Positions 9,192 through 18,367 of a DNA stretch of 64,000 nucleotides are shown in pieces. Below the pieces are notes generated by a model. That model did no database searches, was not told where the DNA came from, and was given only the letters and a program-made list of their open reading frames with translations. The position numbers and the translations under genes are program-made. Every line of letters begins with the position of its first letter. Within the stretch, counting starts at the first letter, position 1. The stretch is from Spirulinaceae cyanobacterium SM2_1_0 (GTDB taxonomy: Bacteria > Cyanobacteriota > Cyanobacteriia > Cyanobacteriales > Spirulinaceae), in the NCBI GenBank assembly GCA_012031265.1, contig JAAUTY010000009.1, forward strand, positions 1-64,000. The letters are read 5' to 3'.

Positions 9192-10016
9192 ATGACTGCT
9201 GCGACGTCTAATCAGGATCTTCCCTTTAATTGGGTCAATACAGTTTATTTGGTGTTAACCCATACGGCTGTACTTGCCGTCTTTCTCCCCGGTACGTTCA
9301 GTTGGTCAGCGGTCGGAGTCGCCGTGTTTCTCCACTGGGTCACGGGTGGTTTGGGCATCACCCTCGGCCTCCACCGCCTCGCTGCACACCGGAGCTTCGA
9401 GACCCCCAAATGGTTGGAATACTTCTTTATCCTCTGTGCCGGCTTAGCCTGCCAAGGGGGGGTGATTGATTGGGTAGGCTTGCACCGCCAACATCACAAA
9501 TTTTCTGATACTGGTCAAGATCCCCACGACTCCAACGAAGGCTTCTACTGGAGCCACTGGGGTTGGATGATGCGCTGTATTCCTGGCAACGCAGAAATTC
9601 CCCGTTACACCCAAGATATTGCCAACGACCCGTTCTATAAATTTGTCCAGAACTACTTCGTGCCCCTGCAGATTGCCCTGGGCCTGATTTTATTTGCGCT
9701 CGGCGGGTGGCCATTCATCGTCTGGGGCGTGTTTGTGCGGCTGGTGGCGGTGTTCCACTGCACCTGGTTCGTGAATAGTGCGACGCACAAATTCGGCTAT
9801 CGCACCTTCGAGTCCGAGGATCGCTCCCGCAACTGCTGGTGGGTCGCTCTGATAACCTACGGCGAAGGCTGGCACAACAACCACCATGCCTACCAGTATT
9901 CGGCTCGCCACGGCCTGCGCTGGTGGGAGGTGGATGCCACTTGGATGACGATCTGGCTGTTGCAACAACTCGGTTTGGCTCGCAAGGTCAAGCTAGCGGC
10001 TGCACCCAGCAAGTAG
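9192..10016 (+). CDS. desC: Acyl-lipid desaturase (Delta9-type, DesC-like)
   Basis: The protein has 274 residues from ATG 9192, which is preceded by AGGATA at a suitable distance. A TTG nine codons upstream is a weaker start. It has the three histidine boxes of membrane acyl-lipid/acyl-CoA Delta9 desaturases: HRLAAH (HX4H), HRQHH (HX2HH) and HNNHH. Two hydrophobic hairpins flank them. It would introduce the first double bond into membrane lipid acyl chains using ferredoxin, in the thylakoid or plasma membrane. The third box together with the HKFSDTGQDPHDSNEGFYWSH context fits the Delta9 group. Regiospecificity cannot be read with certainty. A hairpin terminator follows. Confidence 0.88.
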   Translation: MTAATSNQDLPFNWVNTVYLVLTHTAVLAVFLPGTFSWSAVGVAVFLHWVTGGLGITLGLHRLAAHRSFETPKWLEYFFILCAGLACQGGVIDWVGLHRQHHKFSDTGQDPHDSNEGFYWSHWGWMMRCIPGNAEIPRYTQDIANDPFYKFVQNYFVPLQIALGLILFALGGWPFIVWGVFVRLVAVFHCTWFVNSATHKFGYRTFESEDRSRNCWWVALITYGEGWHNNHHAYQYSARHGLRWWEVDATWMTIWLLQQLGLARKVKLAAAPSK

Positions 10017-10119
10017 CGGCGCTGACCAGTGAGTCGTACTGTGCAGGCGCTCATCCTGGGTCAGCGTTGCGGATTGATCGGTTGAATCCAGCTTTGCCGG
10101 TACAACCTCAGCATGATAC

Positions 10120-10152
10120 GGAGACGCGGCCTTTCGCGTCTCCAACATTTTT
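10120..10152 (+). terminator. Rho-independent terminator-like hairpin after the desaturase gene
   Basis: GGAGACGCG (10120-10128) pairs perfectly with CGCGTCTCC (10135-10143) around a 6-base loop. It is followed by AACATTTTT. It lies 104 bases after the desaturase stop. Confidence 0.6.
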
Positions 10153-10357
10153 AGGCACAGACAATTGCTCGCCATTGCTCCTCGGATTACATCCCCATGT
10201 GCAGCAGCGTCTCTGGATCATCGCGGTCAAGCGTGCAATGCGATCGCCAAAATCGCCAGGCGATCGCGCTCCGTGCTGGCGAATCTAGGGCTACCCCCAA
10301 TGAAGCACCGACACGCAAGTCATAATAAGAATGATTACGTTAAAGCGGGAGTTCATC

Positions 10358-11011
10358 GTGGGTTTATTTGGATTTGGCAAAAAGCTAACCGTGCCAACCC
10401 CGGACGAGGCACTGCCGGGCCGTGACGCCGTGATGCCGGTGCCGGACAAGCACTTTGTTAATGGCAATCCCCTCAAGCCGCCCTATCCCGAAGGGATGGA
10501 GTTGGCGATGTTTGGTCTGGGCTGCTTCTGGGGGGCAGAGCGCAAGTTCTGGCAGCAGGAGGGTGTGTTCAGTACCGCCGTCGGCTATGCCGGAGGCAGC
10601 ACGCCAAACCCGAACTACCGTGAGGTCTGCACCGGCATGACCGGTCACAACGAGGTCGTGCGAGTTGTTTTTGATCCCCAGGTCGTCAGCTACGAGACAC
10701 TGCTGAAGGTTTTTTGGGAGAGCCACGATCCGACCCAGGGAATGCGCCAAGGCAATGATGTCGGCACGCAGTATCGCTCAGGCATCTATACCTACTCGGA
10801 GGCACAGAAGCGAGCTGCCGGGCAGACCTGCGAAGCTTATCAGCAAGCGCTGCAAACGTCAGGTTACGGCCAGATTTCGACGGAAATCATCGCCGCGCCT
10901 GAGTTCTACTACGCGGAAGACTACCACCAGCAGTACCTGGCGAAAAATCCCAGCGGCTACTGCGGTTTGGGTGGAACGTCGGTTTGTCTGCCGGAGACAG
11001 CTACCGCTTGA
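10358..11011 (+). CDS. msrA: Peptide methionine sulfoxide reductase MsrA
   Basis: MsrA reduces the S-epimer of methionine sulfoxide in proteins and repairs oxidative damage. I chose GTG 10358 as the start because GGGAG lies 6 bases upstream and the product then begins MGLFGFGKK. An in-frame ATG at 10331 would add nine residues. The protein is about 217 residues. The catalytic motif GCFWG is at about residues 54-58, followed by GYAGG and [16 protein letters not shown] Cys pair near the C-terminus ([10 protein letters not shown]) can supply the resolving cysteine. No msrB is nearby. Confidence 0.93.
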   Translation: MGLFGFGKKLTVPTPDEALPGRDAVMPVPDKHFVNGNPLKPPYPEGMELAMFGLGCFWGAERKFWQQEGVFSTAVGYAGGSTPNPNYREVCTGMTGHNEVVRVVFDPQVVSYETLLKVFWESHDPTQGMRQGNDVGTQYRSGIYTYSEAQKRAAGQTCEAYQQALQTSGYGQISTEIIAAPEFYYAEDYHQQYLAKNPSGYCGLGGTSVCLPETATA

Positions 11012-11122
11012 CGTGGGTGAGATCCTGCTGCCCATCATTCCTGACGAATGGCGGATGTCTCTTTCTCGGCAGACTGACTAGAATAAGGATGCATTGGCTT
11101 ACTCTCTGGCTAGAGAAAATTT

Positions 11123-11151
11123 AAATCCCCCTGGCTGCCAGGGGGATTTTT
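11123..11151 (+). terminator. Rho-independent terminator-like hairpin
   Basis: AATCCCCCTGG pairs with CCAGGGGGATT around a 3-base loop (CTG), an 11-bp stem ending in a T tract. It lies 111 bases after msrA and probably ends its transcript. The A/T flanks make it potentially bidirectional. Confidence 0.65.
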
Positions 11152-11268
11152 GTCGCAGCGGGACGCACGGGCGCGAATCATGTTCTTGACAGTGGAATTT
11201 GGCCTCAGTAGGCTCCGCAGGGAGAAGAGAACCAACGACCTTGACGACAACTTCTATGAACTCTGCAA

Positions 11269-11574
11269 TTGAGTGGGCTGCTGCTGGTGTCGCTGCGTTG
11301 CAATGGGCTAGAATTCCCGACAAGGATTGATAGCCTCATACACCGCACTCAGTACACTTGTCTTGTGGCAGAAGAAAGGCGGGTCACGCTTATCGTTGAT
11401 AGCGGTGATCTCGGTGTAAAACATTCTAATTTTGCGGTTATCAACGCAAGTGGGGATGAGTTTTTCATCGACTTTACAGTTGTAGACCCACTATCTGTAG
11501 CGATTGCAGACTCAAAAACCAGTGAAGACTCTCCCCCCAGGGTCACGACCGCGGGAAATCTCAGCGCTTTCTGA
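11269..11574 (+). CDS. Possible small hypothetical ORF (101 aa), unsupported by homology
   Basis: The frame encodes about 101 residues with a hydrophobic/charged pattern (VTLIVDSGDLGVKHSNFAVINASGDEFFIDF). It could be a beta-rich small protein. The start codon is uncertain and no clear ribosome-binding site is seen. The following reading frames (11504-11704 and 11619-11810) overlap it in other phases and look like continuing fragments, so this stretch may be a decayed gene. I do not recognise it. It is listed because the 850-bp interval between msrA and the carotenoid gene otherwise holds nothing. Confidence 0.25.
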   Translation: MSGLLLVSLRCNGLEFPTRIDSLIHRTQYTCLVAEERRVTLIVDSGDLGVKHSNFAVINASGDEFFIDFTVVDPLSVAIADSKTSEDSPPRVTTAGNLSAF

Positions 11575-11618
11575 TGGAGTAAAGCTTGCCTTCCCCCTAT
11601 CCATCAAGCTAGAGGAGG

Positions 11619-11810
11619 ATGAGGACGGCGATTTCAAGGGGCAACAAAACCTACTCTGGCAAGCTTCTAAAGGAAGTTCAGAAGCAGGTAGGGTTTGCAG
11701 GTGACAAGCCAAGGTTCAACGACCTCCTACAATGCCCGATGTCTCGCGAGGAATACGCGGCTCACATTAAGGGTATGGAAGAATCCGAGGATGAGGGCTT
11801 CGCCGGTTGA
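11619..11810 (+). CDS. Possible small hypothetical ORF (63 aa)
   Basis: The frame encodes 63 residues, with a basic N-terminal half and an acidic C-terminus ending EESEDEGFAG. GAGGAGG is present but abuts the ATG with no spacing, so it may not work as a ribosome-binding site. The overlapping frame upstream reads LAFPLSIKLEEDEDGDF, which also looks protein-like, suggesting a frameshifted remnant. No function can be assigned. Confidence 0.25.
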   Translation: MRTAISRGNKTYSGKLLKEVQKQVGFAGDKPRFNDLLQCPMSREEYAAHIKGMEESEDEGFAG

Positions 11811-11867
11811 TTGAGCCAATGCACTTCCGGTTGCTTGCAGACCCATGATCCGTTCATCAGCAGCGCT

Positions 11868-13808
11868 TCAAATGCGGAAGATACCCTCTGGATTGACGGA
11901 GAGGAGCGATCGCCGCTGTAAGCCCTCGCGATGCAGCACCTCATTCGCCGCCAGCAAGCCACTGCTGACCGCCCGCTCCATGAGACCACAGGGGAAGGGC
12001 ATCTTCACCCAATCCCCCGCAAACATGAGATTGGCGATGCTCGTCGCCGTGGTGGGACGCTGCTCGTAGCTATTGGGCGGGAAGCCGGAGAAATTCTTCT
12101 GATTCACCAGCTCGCGGTGCAGGACTGTCGCCCCGACCAAATCGGGCACGATCTCGTACAACTCCTGCTCGAAAGTGGTGAGTAGTGCTTCCTGGGTGGG
12201 AAATTCCTTTTCCTTGTAGCAGTAGGCGTGCAGCTCGACGACGGTGTGGCCGGTGCGGGCGTGCCAGTCGATGAACTGCTGCTGGATGCGGTGGTAGAGC
12301 GTGATGCTGTCGGTGAGCGCGTAGCCTGACAGTGAAGCGAAATTGCTGTGCTCCCAGGGGAAGTCGCGATCAAGCCAGAAGCGCGCTACGGCGAAAGGAT
12401 CGGCCAGCGCCAGTTGCGAAACCTGCTGCTTGAGATTAGGGTCGGCATCGCCCTCGATCAGGTCAAAGAGATGGCGGGTGCCGCCGACATCGGTGGCGAG
12501 GACGTAATAATCGGCTGTAATTGCCACCTCGGCGGCGGGAGCATGGGGCACGACCGCCGCGAGCTGGGCGCGATCGCCCGCCGTCGCCAAGATCGCAAAC
12601 TTCGCCAAGTCTCGCGCTGCCGGCCCGCGCTGCACGCGACCTTCAGCGTCATAGAGTGCGCCATGGCAGGGACAGAGAAATTGCCCGTCCGGCTGGGGTT
12701 GCACCGTGCAGCCTTGATGAGTACAGGTGAGGCAGAGTGCCTCGCGCTCGCTCTGGGCGACATAGACGCGATCGCCCGCGCCATAGTAGCGTTTGCCATT
12801 TTGATTCAGCAATTCGTTGCGTTCAACCCAGAAGGGCACATCGGGTTGGGCATCGCCCTGTTGGTAGGTGAGGCCGGTGATGCGATCGCCCGTGCATTCA
12901 ATCTTGCTCACCGTTGCCTGGGGGACGATCTGCCCGCCATTCGCGGCGATCGCCTGAGCAAGTGGTTGCACTAGGCTCGTCCCCATGTCATCGCAAGTGC
13001 CGTTGAAAGCCAGCCCCTCCGGGTTGCCGAAGAAGTAGAAGTGGAAAAATTGCAGCAACTCGCCCGTGCTCAGCACATCCGGCGCATTCAGGCTCGATTT
13101 GGCAAAGGGCAGAAAGTAAAGATCATAAAGCCCTTGGGGAAAGTCCTGACCCGCCCAATCGGCAACGGCGATGCTGTCGTAGGTTTTGAACGTGCGGGGA
13201 ATCTGGAAGCCCGTGATCGCGCGGAAAACCTGGAGGTGCTTGAGTTTGAGCAAGTTGATCCCCCAACGCAGACGATTGGGCGAGGAGATCGCCAGATCGA
13301 TCACGTTCCAGGGAAAGGAGGAGTGGCTAGGGCGAAAGACCTCTGGCTCATAATCACCAGAGCGAAAGACGAGCGAGTAGGATTCCAACGACTTGAAATT
13401 CTCCTCGATCGCCAGCTCGCTGACGAGGCTTTTGAGGTTGTAGTACTGCGGGAAGAAGCCGTGGAAGCCGTGCTCCATGCGGAATTCTTCATCGCCAACG
13501 TTGATTTTCCAGCTCGCGATCTTGCCGCCGAGGTTGGGCGATTTCTCCAGCAGCGTCACTACGAAACCGCGCTGGCTCAGTTCATAGGCCGCTGCCAGTC
13601 CCGCCAAGCCAGCGCCAATCACGCAGACTTGCTTCGGTTGCTGAAGCTGAACCGGCAGGCTGAGGTTATCCGGCTGATAGATTGTTGGCTGGGGCTTGGC
13701 CAAACGCGAATAGCCGAGGCTAACCCCAACTGCCCCCGCGCCCATCAGCGTGATGGCGGCACGTCGCGAGATCGGGGTCGAAAGCAAGGAAGGAGACTCT
13801 TGACTCAT
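11868..13808 (-). CDS. cruE: CruE-like carotenoid desaturase/methyltransferase: FAD oxidoreductase with Rieske domain
   Basis: The protein has 646 residues. It begins with a twin-arginine-like signal (ISRRAAITLMGAGAVG, about 13-28), followed by an FAD Rossmann motif (VIGAGLAGLAAAYELSQRG, about 63-81) and the LEKSPNLGGK segment of phytoene-desaturase-like enzymes. A Rieske 2Fe-2S motif is embedded in the middle: CTH at 362-364 and CPCH at 379-382. The C-terminus MFAGDW...GLMERAVSSGLLAANEV is the FAD-binding end of carotenoid desaturases. A Rieske insert in a CrtU-type protein of this length matches CruE, which forms the aromatic end groups of synechoxanthin in Synechococcus. The gene symbol rests on domain architecture only. 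No cruH is in the window. It could instead be an uncharacterised paralog. Confidence 0.62.
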   Translation of the reverse strand: MSQESPSLLSTPISRRAAITLMGAGAVGVSLGYSRLAKPQPTIYQPDNLSLPVQLQQPKQVCVIGAGLAGLAAAYELSQRGFVVTLLEKSPNLGGKIASWKINVGDEEFRMEHGFHGFFPQYYNLKSLVSELAIEENFKSLESYSLVFRSGDYEPEVFRPSHSSFPWNVIDLAISSPNRLRWGINLLKLKHLQVFRAITGFQIPRTFKTYDSIAVADWAGQDFPQGLYDLYFLPFAKSSLNAPDVLSTGELLQFFHFYFFGNPEGLAFNGTCDDMGTSLVQPLAQAIAANGGQIVPQATVSKIECTGDRITGLTYQQGDAQPDVPFWVERNELLNQNGKRYYGAGDRVYVAQSEREALCLTCTHQGCTVQPQPDGQFLCPCHGALYDAEGRVQRGPAARDLAKFAILATAGDRAQLAAVVPHAPAAEVAITADYYVLATDVGGTRHLFDLIEGDADPNLKQQVSQLALADPFAVARFWLDRDFPWEHSNFASLSGYALTDSITLYHRIQQQFIDWHARTGHTVVELHAYCYKEKEFPTQEALLTTFEQELYEIVPDLVGATVLHRELVNQKNFSGFPPNSYEQRPTTATSIANLMFAGDWVKMPFPCGLMERAVSSGLLAANEVLHREGLQRRSLLSVNPEGIFRI

Positions 13809-14074
13809 GAACTAACTCTGCGGTCAACGTCGAGGTTTAGCAACAGGATCGGGGTGTGGAGAACCGGGATCACGACCTAGGGCGCGATAATCGCCTATAA
13901 CGTTATCAGAATTCACCTAATGTCCTAAAGACCGGACATATGCTTGGCAATTTTACTGCATTGTTAAGTTAGTTTAAGTAATTCCTCTCATTTTTTCCGC
14001 TAATGATTGCATTTGGGGCATTGCACCCTTGATTCGCACGGCTGCTCGCAACCCTCTACCCTCTACCTCGAAGC

Positions 14075-14890
14075 ATGGCAAGCTGGCAAGAACGACTCAT
14101 TGGCGATTGGGATCTCTGGCGCGTTTTGCGTTTGGGGGCGATCGCCTACGCCACCATCGCCTTCTACGCCTACTTTTTTGCCGATCAGAAAATTTTTCTG
14201 CCGCCTCCCACCAGTTATCCGGACAGTGAGGAAATTTTGCGCCTGCCGACGGTGGATGGCGATCGCATCGCCGCCATCCACCGCCCCAATCCCGATGCCA
14301 CCTACACGCTGCTCTACGCCCACGGCAATGCTGAGGACTTGGGCGACATTGCGACCGTCCTCGACATTTTGTACAACGCCGGTTTCAGCGTCTTCGCCTA
14401 CGACTATCGCGGCTACGGCCTCAGCGAGGGCCGACCGAGCGAGCAGAATGCCTACGAGGACATCGATGCCGCCTACGCTTATCTGACTCAGGAGCTGGAG
14501 GTAGCCCCAAACCGCATCATCGCTTTTGGGCGCTCGGTGGGCGGCGGTTCGACGACCGATTTGGCAAGTCGCCAGCCGGTTGCCGGTTTGGTGCTCGAGA
14601 GCGCCTTCACGCAAGCTTTCCGAGTGGTCATCCCCTTCCCGTTGCTGCCGTTTGACAAGTTCCACAACCGTGACAAGCTGGCGCAAGTGACGGCTCCGGT
14701 GCTGATCATCCACGGCACCGAAGATACGACAATCCCGCTGCGCCACGGTGAGCAACTCTTCGCCGCTGCGCCGGAACCGAAGCAGGCGCTCTGGGTTGAG
14801 GGTGCAGGGCATAATGATCTGGTCTGGGTGGCGGGCGATCGCTACACCGCCGCCTTACAAGACTTTGCCGCCAGCCTACCGCAACCTTGA
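14075..14890 (+). CDS. Alpha/beta hydrolase (ABHD17-like serine hydrolase)
   Basis: The protein has 271 residues, with a hydrophobic N-terminal helix (about 21-36) that probably anchors it in the membrane. The nucleophile elbow is FGRSVGGGS (Ser at about residue 155). The acid is in LIIHGTEDTTIP (about 214-225) and the catalytic His in GAGHNDL (about 246). YAHGNAEDLG and YDYRGYGLSEG are the hallmarks of the BEM46/ABHD17 group. The substrate is unknown. It is transcribed divergently from the CruE-like gene across a 266-bp gap. Confidence 0.85.
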   Translation: MASWQERLIGDWDLWRVLRLGAIAYATIAFYAYFFADQKIFLPPPTSYPDSEEILRLPTVDGDRIAAIHRPNPDATYTLLYAHGNAEDLGDIATVLDILYNAGFSVFAYDYRGYGLSEGRPSEQNAYEDIDAAYAYLTQELEVAPNRIIAFGRSVGGGSTTDLASRQPVAGLVLESAFTQAFRVVIPFPLLPFDKFHNRDKLAQVTAPVLIIHGTEDTTIPLRHGEQLFAAAPEPKQALWVEGAGHNDLVWVAGDRYTAALQDFAASLPQP

Positions 14891-15152
14891 GACGGGCGAT
14901 CGCGCGGCCTAAAATTCATTATCAATTAAAGAGGATGAGTCGGAGACATCAGCCTGTTCTGCAAGAATATAGAGCTACCAATCTTGGTTGCTCCCATTGC
15001 AGGGCTGAGGCAAAGGGGCGGGCACCCAGCTTTTGCCAAAACTGTAGCTCAGCGACTTACCTCTGATCAAGGTCTAGTCAAATTGGCTAGATTCTTGCTC
15101 GCGGCAATGTTCTACATAAGAATGAAGAGACTGGTTTTTTTGGGCGATCGCC
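14891..15152. other. Intergenic region without recognisable gene
   Basis: These 262 bases lie between two plus-strand genes. An open frame from 14984 to 15175 overlaps the helicase start and has no recognisable features. No clear terminator or promoter was identified. Confidence 0.4.
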
Positions 15153-16628
15153 ATGCCGCGCCAACCCACCCTTAGCTTCCACCGAGGCACGCTGCTGCTG
15201 CATCCGCCGCCGCGTGGCAAGGCTTGGGTTGACTACGCCACCTGGGATGATCGCGTCGAAAAATTCCGCATCCCGGCCCACCAGTATCGACCGCTCGTCG
15301 AAACCCTGCGCGCTGAAGGCATCCACTTCACCGACGCAGCGCGCGCCTTTGAGCCGCTGGAGCTGCAAGCCAGCCTCCGCCTCGAACCCTATCCCCACCA
15401 GCGCGAAGCCCTGTATGCCTGGAAACTGGCTGACCGGCAGGGGGTCATCGTTTTACCCACAGCGGCGGGAAAAACATATTTGGCGCAATTGGCGATGCAG
15501 GCGACACCGCGCAGTACCCTGATCCTGGTGCCGACGCTGGACTTGTTGCACCAATGGTTTGCCCAGCTTGAAGCTGCCTTTCCTGGTGTCGAGGTCGGTG
15601 TGCTCGGCGGCGGCTCCCAAGACCGGACGCCCATCCTCGTTGCCACTTACAACAGTGCTGCTATCCATGCCGAGACCTTGGGCAATCGCTACGGACTGCT
15701 GGTGTTTGATGAGTGCCATCATTTGCCGACTGAGTTTTTTCGGGTGATTGCCGAGTTTGCGATCGCCCCCTATCGCTTGGGCCTGACCGCTACCCCGGAA
15801 CGCACCGACGGCAGCCATGCTGACCTGGAAACCCTAATCGGTCCTGTTGTCTACCGCAAGTCGCCGCAAGACCTATCTGGACAGGCTCTTGCCGAGCATC
15901 AAGTTGTGCAAATCAAGGTGCAACTCTCGGAACTCGAGCGCCAGCGCTACGACCGCGCGCTGCAAACCCGCAATGACTTTCTGCAACAGGCGAAGATTTC
16001 GCTCGGTTCCCTACAAGGCTGGCAGCACTTTGTGCAGGCTTCGGCGCGATCGCCCGCCGGTCGTCGTGCCATGCTCGCTCATCGTGAGGCGAAGGCGATC
16101 GCCCTCGGCACCGACGGCAAGCTGCGTCTGTTGGCCGAATTAGTGGCTAAGCACTACCCGGAGCGCCTGCTGATCTTCACCAACGACAACGCCACGGTCT
16201 ACCGTATCTCACAGGACTTTCTGCTCCCAGCCATTACCCACCAGACCCCGGTGAAGGAGCGCCATACGATTCTCGATCGCTTCCGCTCCGGGGAATACCG
16301 CGCTTTGGTCGCCTCCCACGTGCTCAATGAAGGGGTGGACGTTCCCGATGCACGGGTGGCGATCATTCTCTCGGGCACGGGTTCGACACGCGAGTATGTG
16401 CAGCGCCTCGGCCGCGTGCTACGGAAGGGGTCGGGTGCCAATAAGTTGGCGATTCTTTACGAAGTGGTCGCTGAGGATACCACCGAAGAACGCACTTCAG
16501 CGCGGCGGCACGGCAGCACACCGAATCAACTTGAACTGCTGCCACAGTCGCCCCTCTACGGTAAAGGTAGCGGTACACTCCCAAGCGCCGCCGAATCGGC
16601 TAATGCTTGGGATCACGACTCGGAGTAA
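15153..16628 (+). CDS. DEAD/DEAH-box helicase, XPB-like superfamily 2
   Basis: The protein has 491 residues. An N-terminal damage-recognition-like segment (about 1-75) precedes the helicase core. The core has PTAAGKT (Walker A, about 102-108), DECH (about 186-189), GLTATPER, and the C-terminal RecA domain with SHVLNEGVDVPDA and the arginine-finger segment QRLGRVLRKG. The layout is that of archaeal/bacterial XPB helicases (type III restriction helicase superfamily). Many of these pair with a Bax1/DUF790 nuclease, but no such gene follows here. The tail after about residue 455 is low complexity. It is likely a DNA-repair helicase. Confidence 0.85.
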   Translation: MPRQPTLSFHRGTLLLHPPPRGKAWVDYATWDDRVEKFRIPAHQYRPLVETLRAEGIHFTDAARAFEPLELQASLRLEPYPHQREALYAWKLADRQGVIVLPTAAGKTYLAQLAMQATPRSTLILVPTLDLLHQWFAQLEAAFPGVEVGVLGGGSQDRTPILVATYNSAAIHAETLGNRYGLLVFDECHHLPTEFFRVIAEFAIAPYRLGLTATPERTDGSHADLETLIGPVVYRKSPQDLSGQALAEHQVVQIKVQLSELERQRYDRALQTRNDFLQQAKISLGSLQGWQHFVQASARSPAGRRAMLAHREAKAIALGTDGKLRLLAELVAKHYPERLLIFTNDNATVYRISQDFLLPAITHQTPVKERHTILDRFRSGEYRALVASHVLNEGVDVPDARVAIILSGTGSTREYVQRLGRVLRKGSGANKLAILYEVVAEDTTEERTSARRHGSTPNQLELLPQSPLYGKGSGTLPSAAESANAWDHDSE

Positions 16629-16703
16629 GCCAGCGAAATGAGCAGCGATTCGGATTGCTGAGCTGAGGAACCGGGTGGGTCACGATCGCCCCACAATCTA
16701 CCA

Positions 16704-16800
16704 CTAGTACAAGGCGGCGGAAATGAGATGCCCATTCAAGATCCGTAGGATGCCCGTATTGTCTGCACTCATCACTCAAAACTCCGCGTAGCGGTACTAG
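16704..16800 (+). repeat. Dispersed CTAGTAC repeat, copy R1 (97 bp)
   Basis: It begins CTAGTACAAGGCGGCGG and ends GCGTAGCGGTACTAG, so the termini are imperfect inverted repeats. It is 14 bases shorter than the other copies because two heptamer units (ACTCAGA, ACTCAAA) are absent from its core. It lies in the gap between the helicase and the LOV-cyclase gene. Confidence 0.85.
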
Positions 16801-16918
16801 GGTGATCGCTAACGATCCGGACAGATCAGTATACAAGCGTCATAATGGTTTTAGGGGTTTTTAACTCTGGGGTGCGTGCAACCGGGAAGTCATTACCGAA
16901 TGATTCAGACCTAGCCCA

Positions 16919-18367
16919 GTGAGCGCTGATGTGGAGCGAGCAATGGACGCTTTGGACGCCTTCTTCGAGCTGTCGCCGGATTTGCTCTGCGTGCGCGGCG
17001 CGGATGGCTATCTGCAAACCCTGAATGCTGTGTGGATCACGACGTTGGGTTGGAGCGAGTCGGAACTGCGATCGCGCCCTTGGAGCGAATTTGTCCACCC
17101 CAGCGATTTGCCAGCCACCGACGAACTCGAACAGCGCTGCCACCAGACTCGCAGCGGCTATGTCACCTACAAAAATCGCTGGCGTGCCCGCGATGGCAGC
17201 TATCGCTGGTTGCAATGGCGGGTCTCGCCCTATTGCGATGGGTGCAGCTATGGTATCGCCCAAGATGTCACCCAGACGACTTGGCAGGGCAATCGTAATT
17301 ATCTGGCGCAGATCGCGGCGGCGGTCAAACTGCGCGATCGCGCCATCGAAGCCAGCAGCGTCGGTATCGTCATTGCCGATGCGACGCGACCGGATATGCC
17401 CCTGATTTTCGTCAATCCGGCCTTTGAGGCCATCACCGGCTATCCGCCCGCAGAAGTCTTGGGCTACAACTGTCGCTTCTTGCAGGGCAAGCAGACGGAT
17501 CAAGCCGAGCTGGATCGCCTGCGTGCCGCCATCCGCGCCGGCAAGGACTGCACCGTGACGCTGCGCAACTACCGCAAAGACGGCACACTGTTCTGGAACG
17601 AGCTGAGCATTTCACCGATCTACGATGGCGAGCAATTGACGCACTTCGTCGGCGTCCAAGCCGATGTCACGGCGCGCATCCAAGCCGAGAAAGCCGTGCA
17701 ACTGGAAAAAACTCGCGCCGAACGCCTCCTCCGCAACGTCTTGCCGCAGCCGATCATTCAGCAACTGAAGGAGTTTACCGGCTCGCTAGCGCAGCAATTT
17801 GACGCCGCAACAATCCTGTTTGCCGATATTGTTGGCTTCACACCGCTCTCGGCGCAGATGCAGCCGCTGGAGCTGATTGAAACGTTGAACCGGGTCTTTT
17901 CCTGCTTCGATCGGCTGGCGGAGCAGTACGGGGTTGAAAAAATCAAGACGATTGGCGATGCTTACATGGCGGCGGGGGGAATTCCGTTGGTGCAGGCGAA
18001 CCATGTTGAAGCGGTGGCGGATTTGGCGATCGCCATGCAAGCGGCGAGTCAGCAATTCAAAACTAGCCGCGGTCAACCGATCCAACTCCGCATCGGCCTC
18101 CATACCGGCCCAGTTGTCGCGGGCGTCATCGGCATTAAGAAATTCATCTACGACCTCTGGGGTGATACGGTCAATGTCGCCGCTCGTCTGGAATCCCTGA
18201 GTGAACCCGGCCGTATCCAGATCAGTGCGGCTGTCTATGAGCAACTGGGCGATCGCTACGACTGCGAGCCACGCGGTTTGATCCCGGTGAAGGGCAAAGG
18301 GGAACTCTTCACCTACTGGCTCCTAGTACAAGGCGGCGGCAATGAGATCCCCATTCAGGAGCTGTAG
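16919..18367 (+). CDS. PAS-LOV-adenylate cyclase (predicted blue-light-activated class III cyclase)
   Basis: The protein has 482 residues. PAS1 is at about 10-120. The second PAS (about 140-252) is a LOV domain with GYNCRFLQG at 182-190, so Cys185 is the expected flavin-adduct cysteine. The class III cyclase domain (about 292-470) has metal-binding Asp303 (LFADIVGFT) and Asp347 (GDAYMA), adenine-selecting Lys343 and Asp412 (IYDLWGDTVN), and transition-state residues Asn419 and Arg423. All active-site residues are present, and Lys/Asp predict ATP rather than GTP. The same order occurs in the cyanobacterial LOV cyclase mPAC of Microcoleus. The start is GTG 16919, with ATG 16943 as an alternative. 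Residues from 469 to the stop are encoded by repeat R2. It is convergent with the receiver-GGDEF gene. Confidence 0.9.
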   Translation: MSADVERAMDALDAFFELSPDLLCVRGADGYLQTLNAVWITTLGWSESELRSRPWSEFVHPSDLPATDELEQRCHQTRSGYVTYKNRWRARDGSYRWLQWRVSPYCDGCSYGIAQDVTQTTWQGNRNYLAQIAAAVKLRDRAIEASSVGIVIADATRPDMPLIFVNPAFEAITGYPPAEVLGYNCRFLQGKQTDQAELDRLRAAIRAGKDCTVTLRNYRKDGTLFWNELSISPIYDGEQLTHFVGVQADVTARIQAEKAVQLEKTRAERLLRNVLPQPIIQQLKEFTGSLAQQFDAATILFADIVGFTPLSAQMQPLELIETLNRVFSCFDRLAEQYGVEKIKTIGDAYMAAGGIPLVQANHVEAVADLAIAMQAASQQFKTSRGQPIQLRIGLHTGPVVAGVIGIKKFIYDLWGDTVNVAARLESLSEPGRIQISAAVYEQLGDRYDCEPRGLIPVKGKGELFTYWLLVQGGGNEIPIQEL

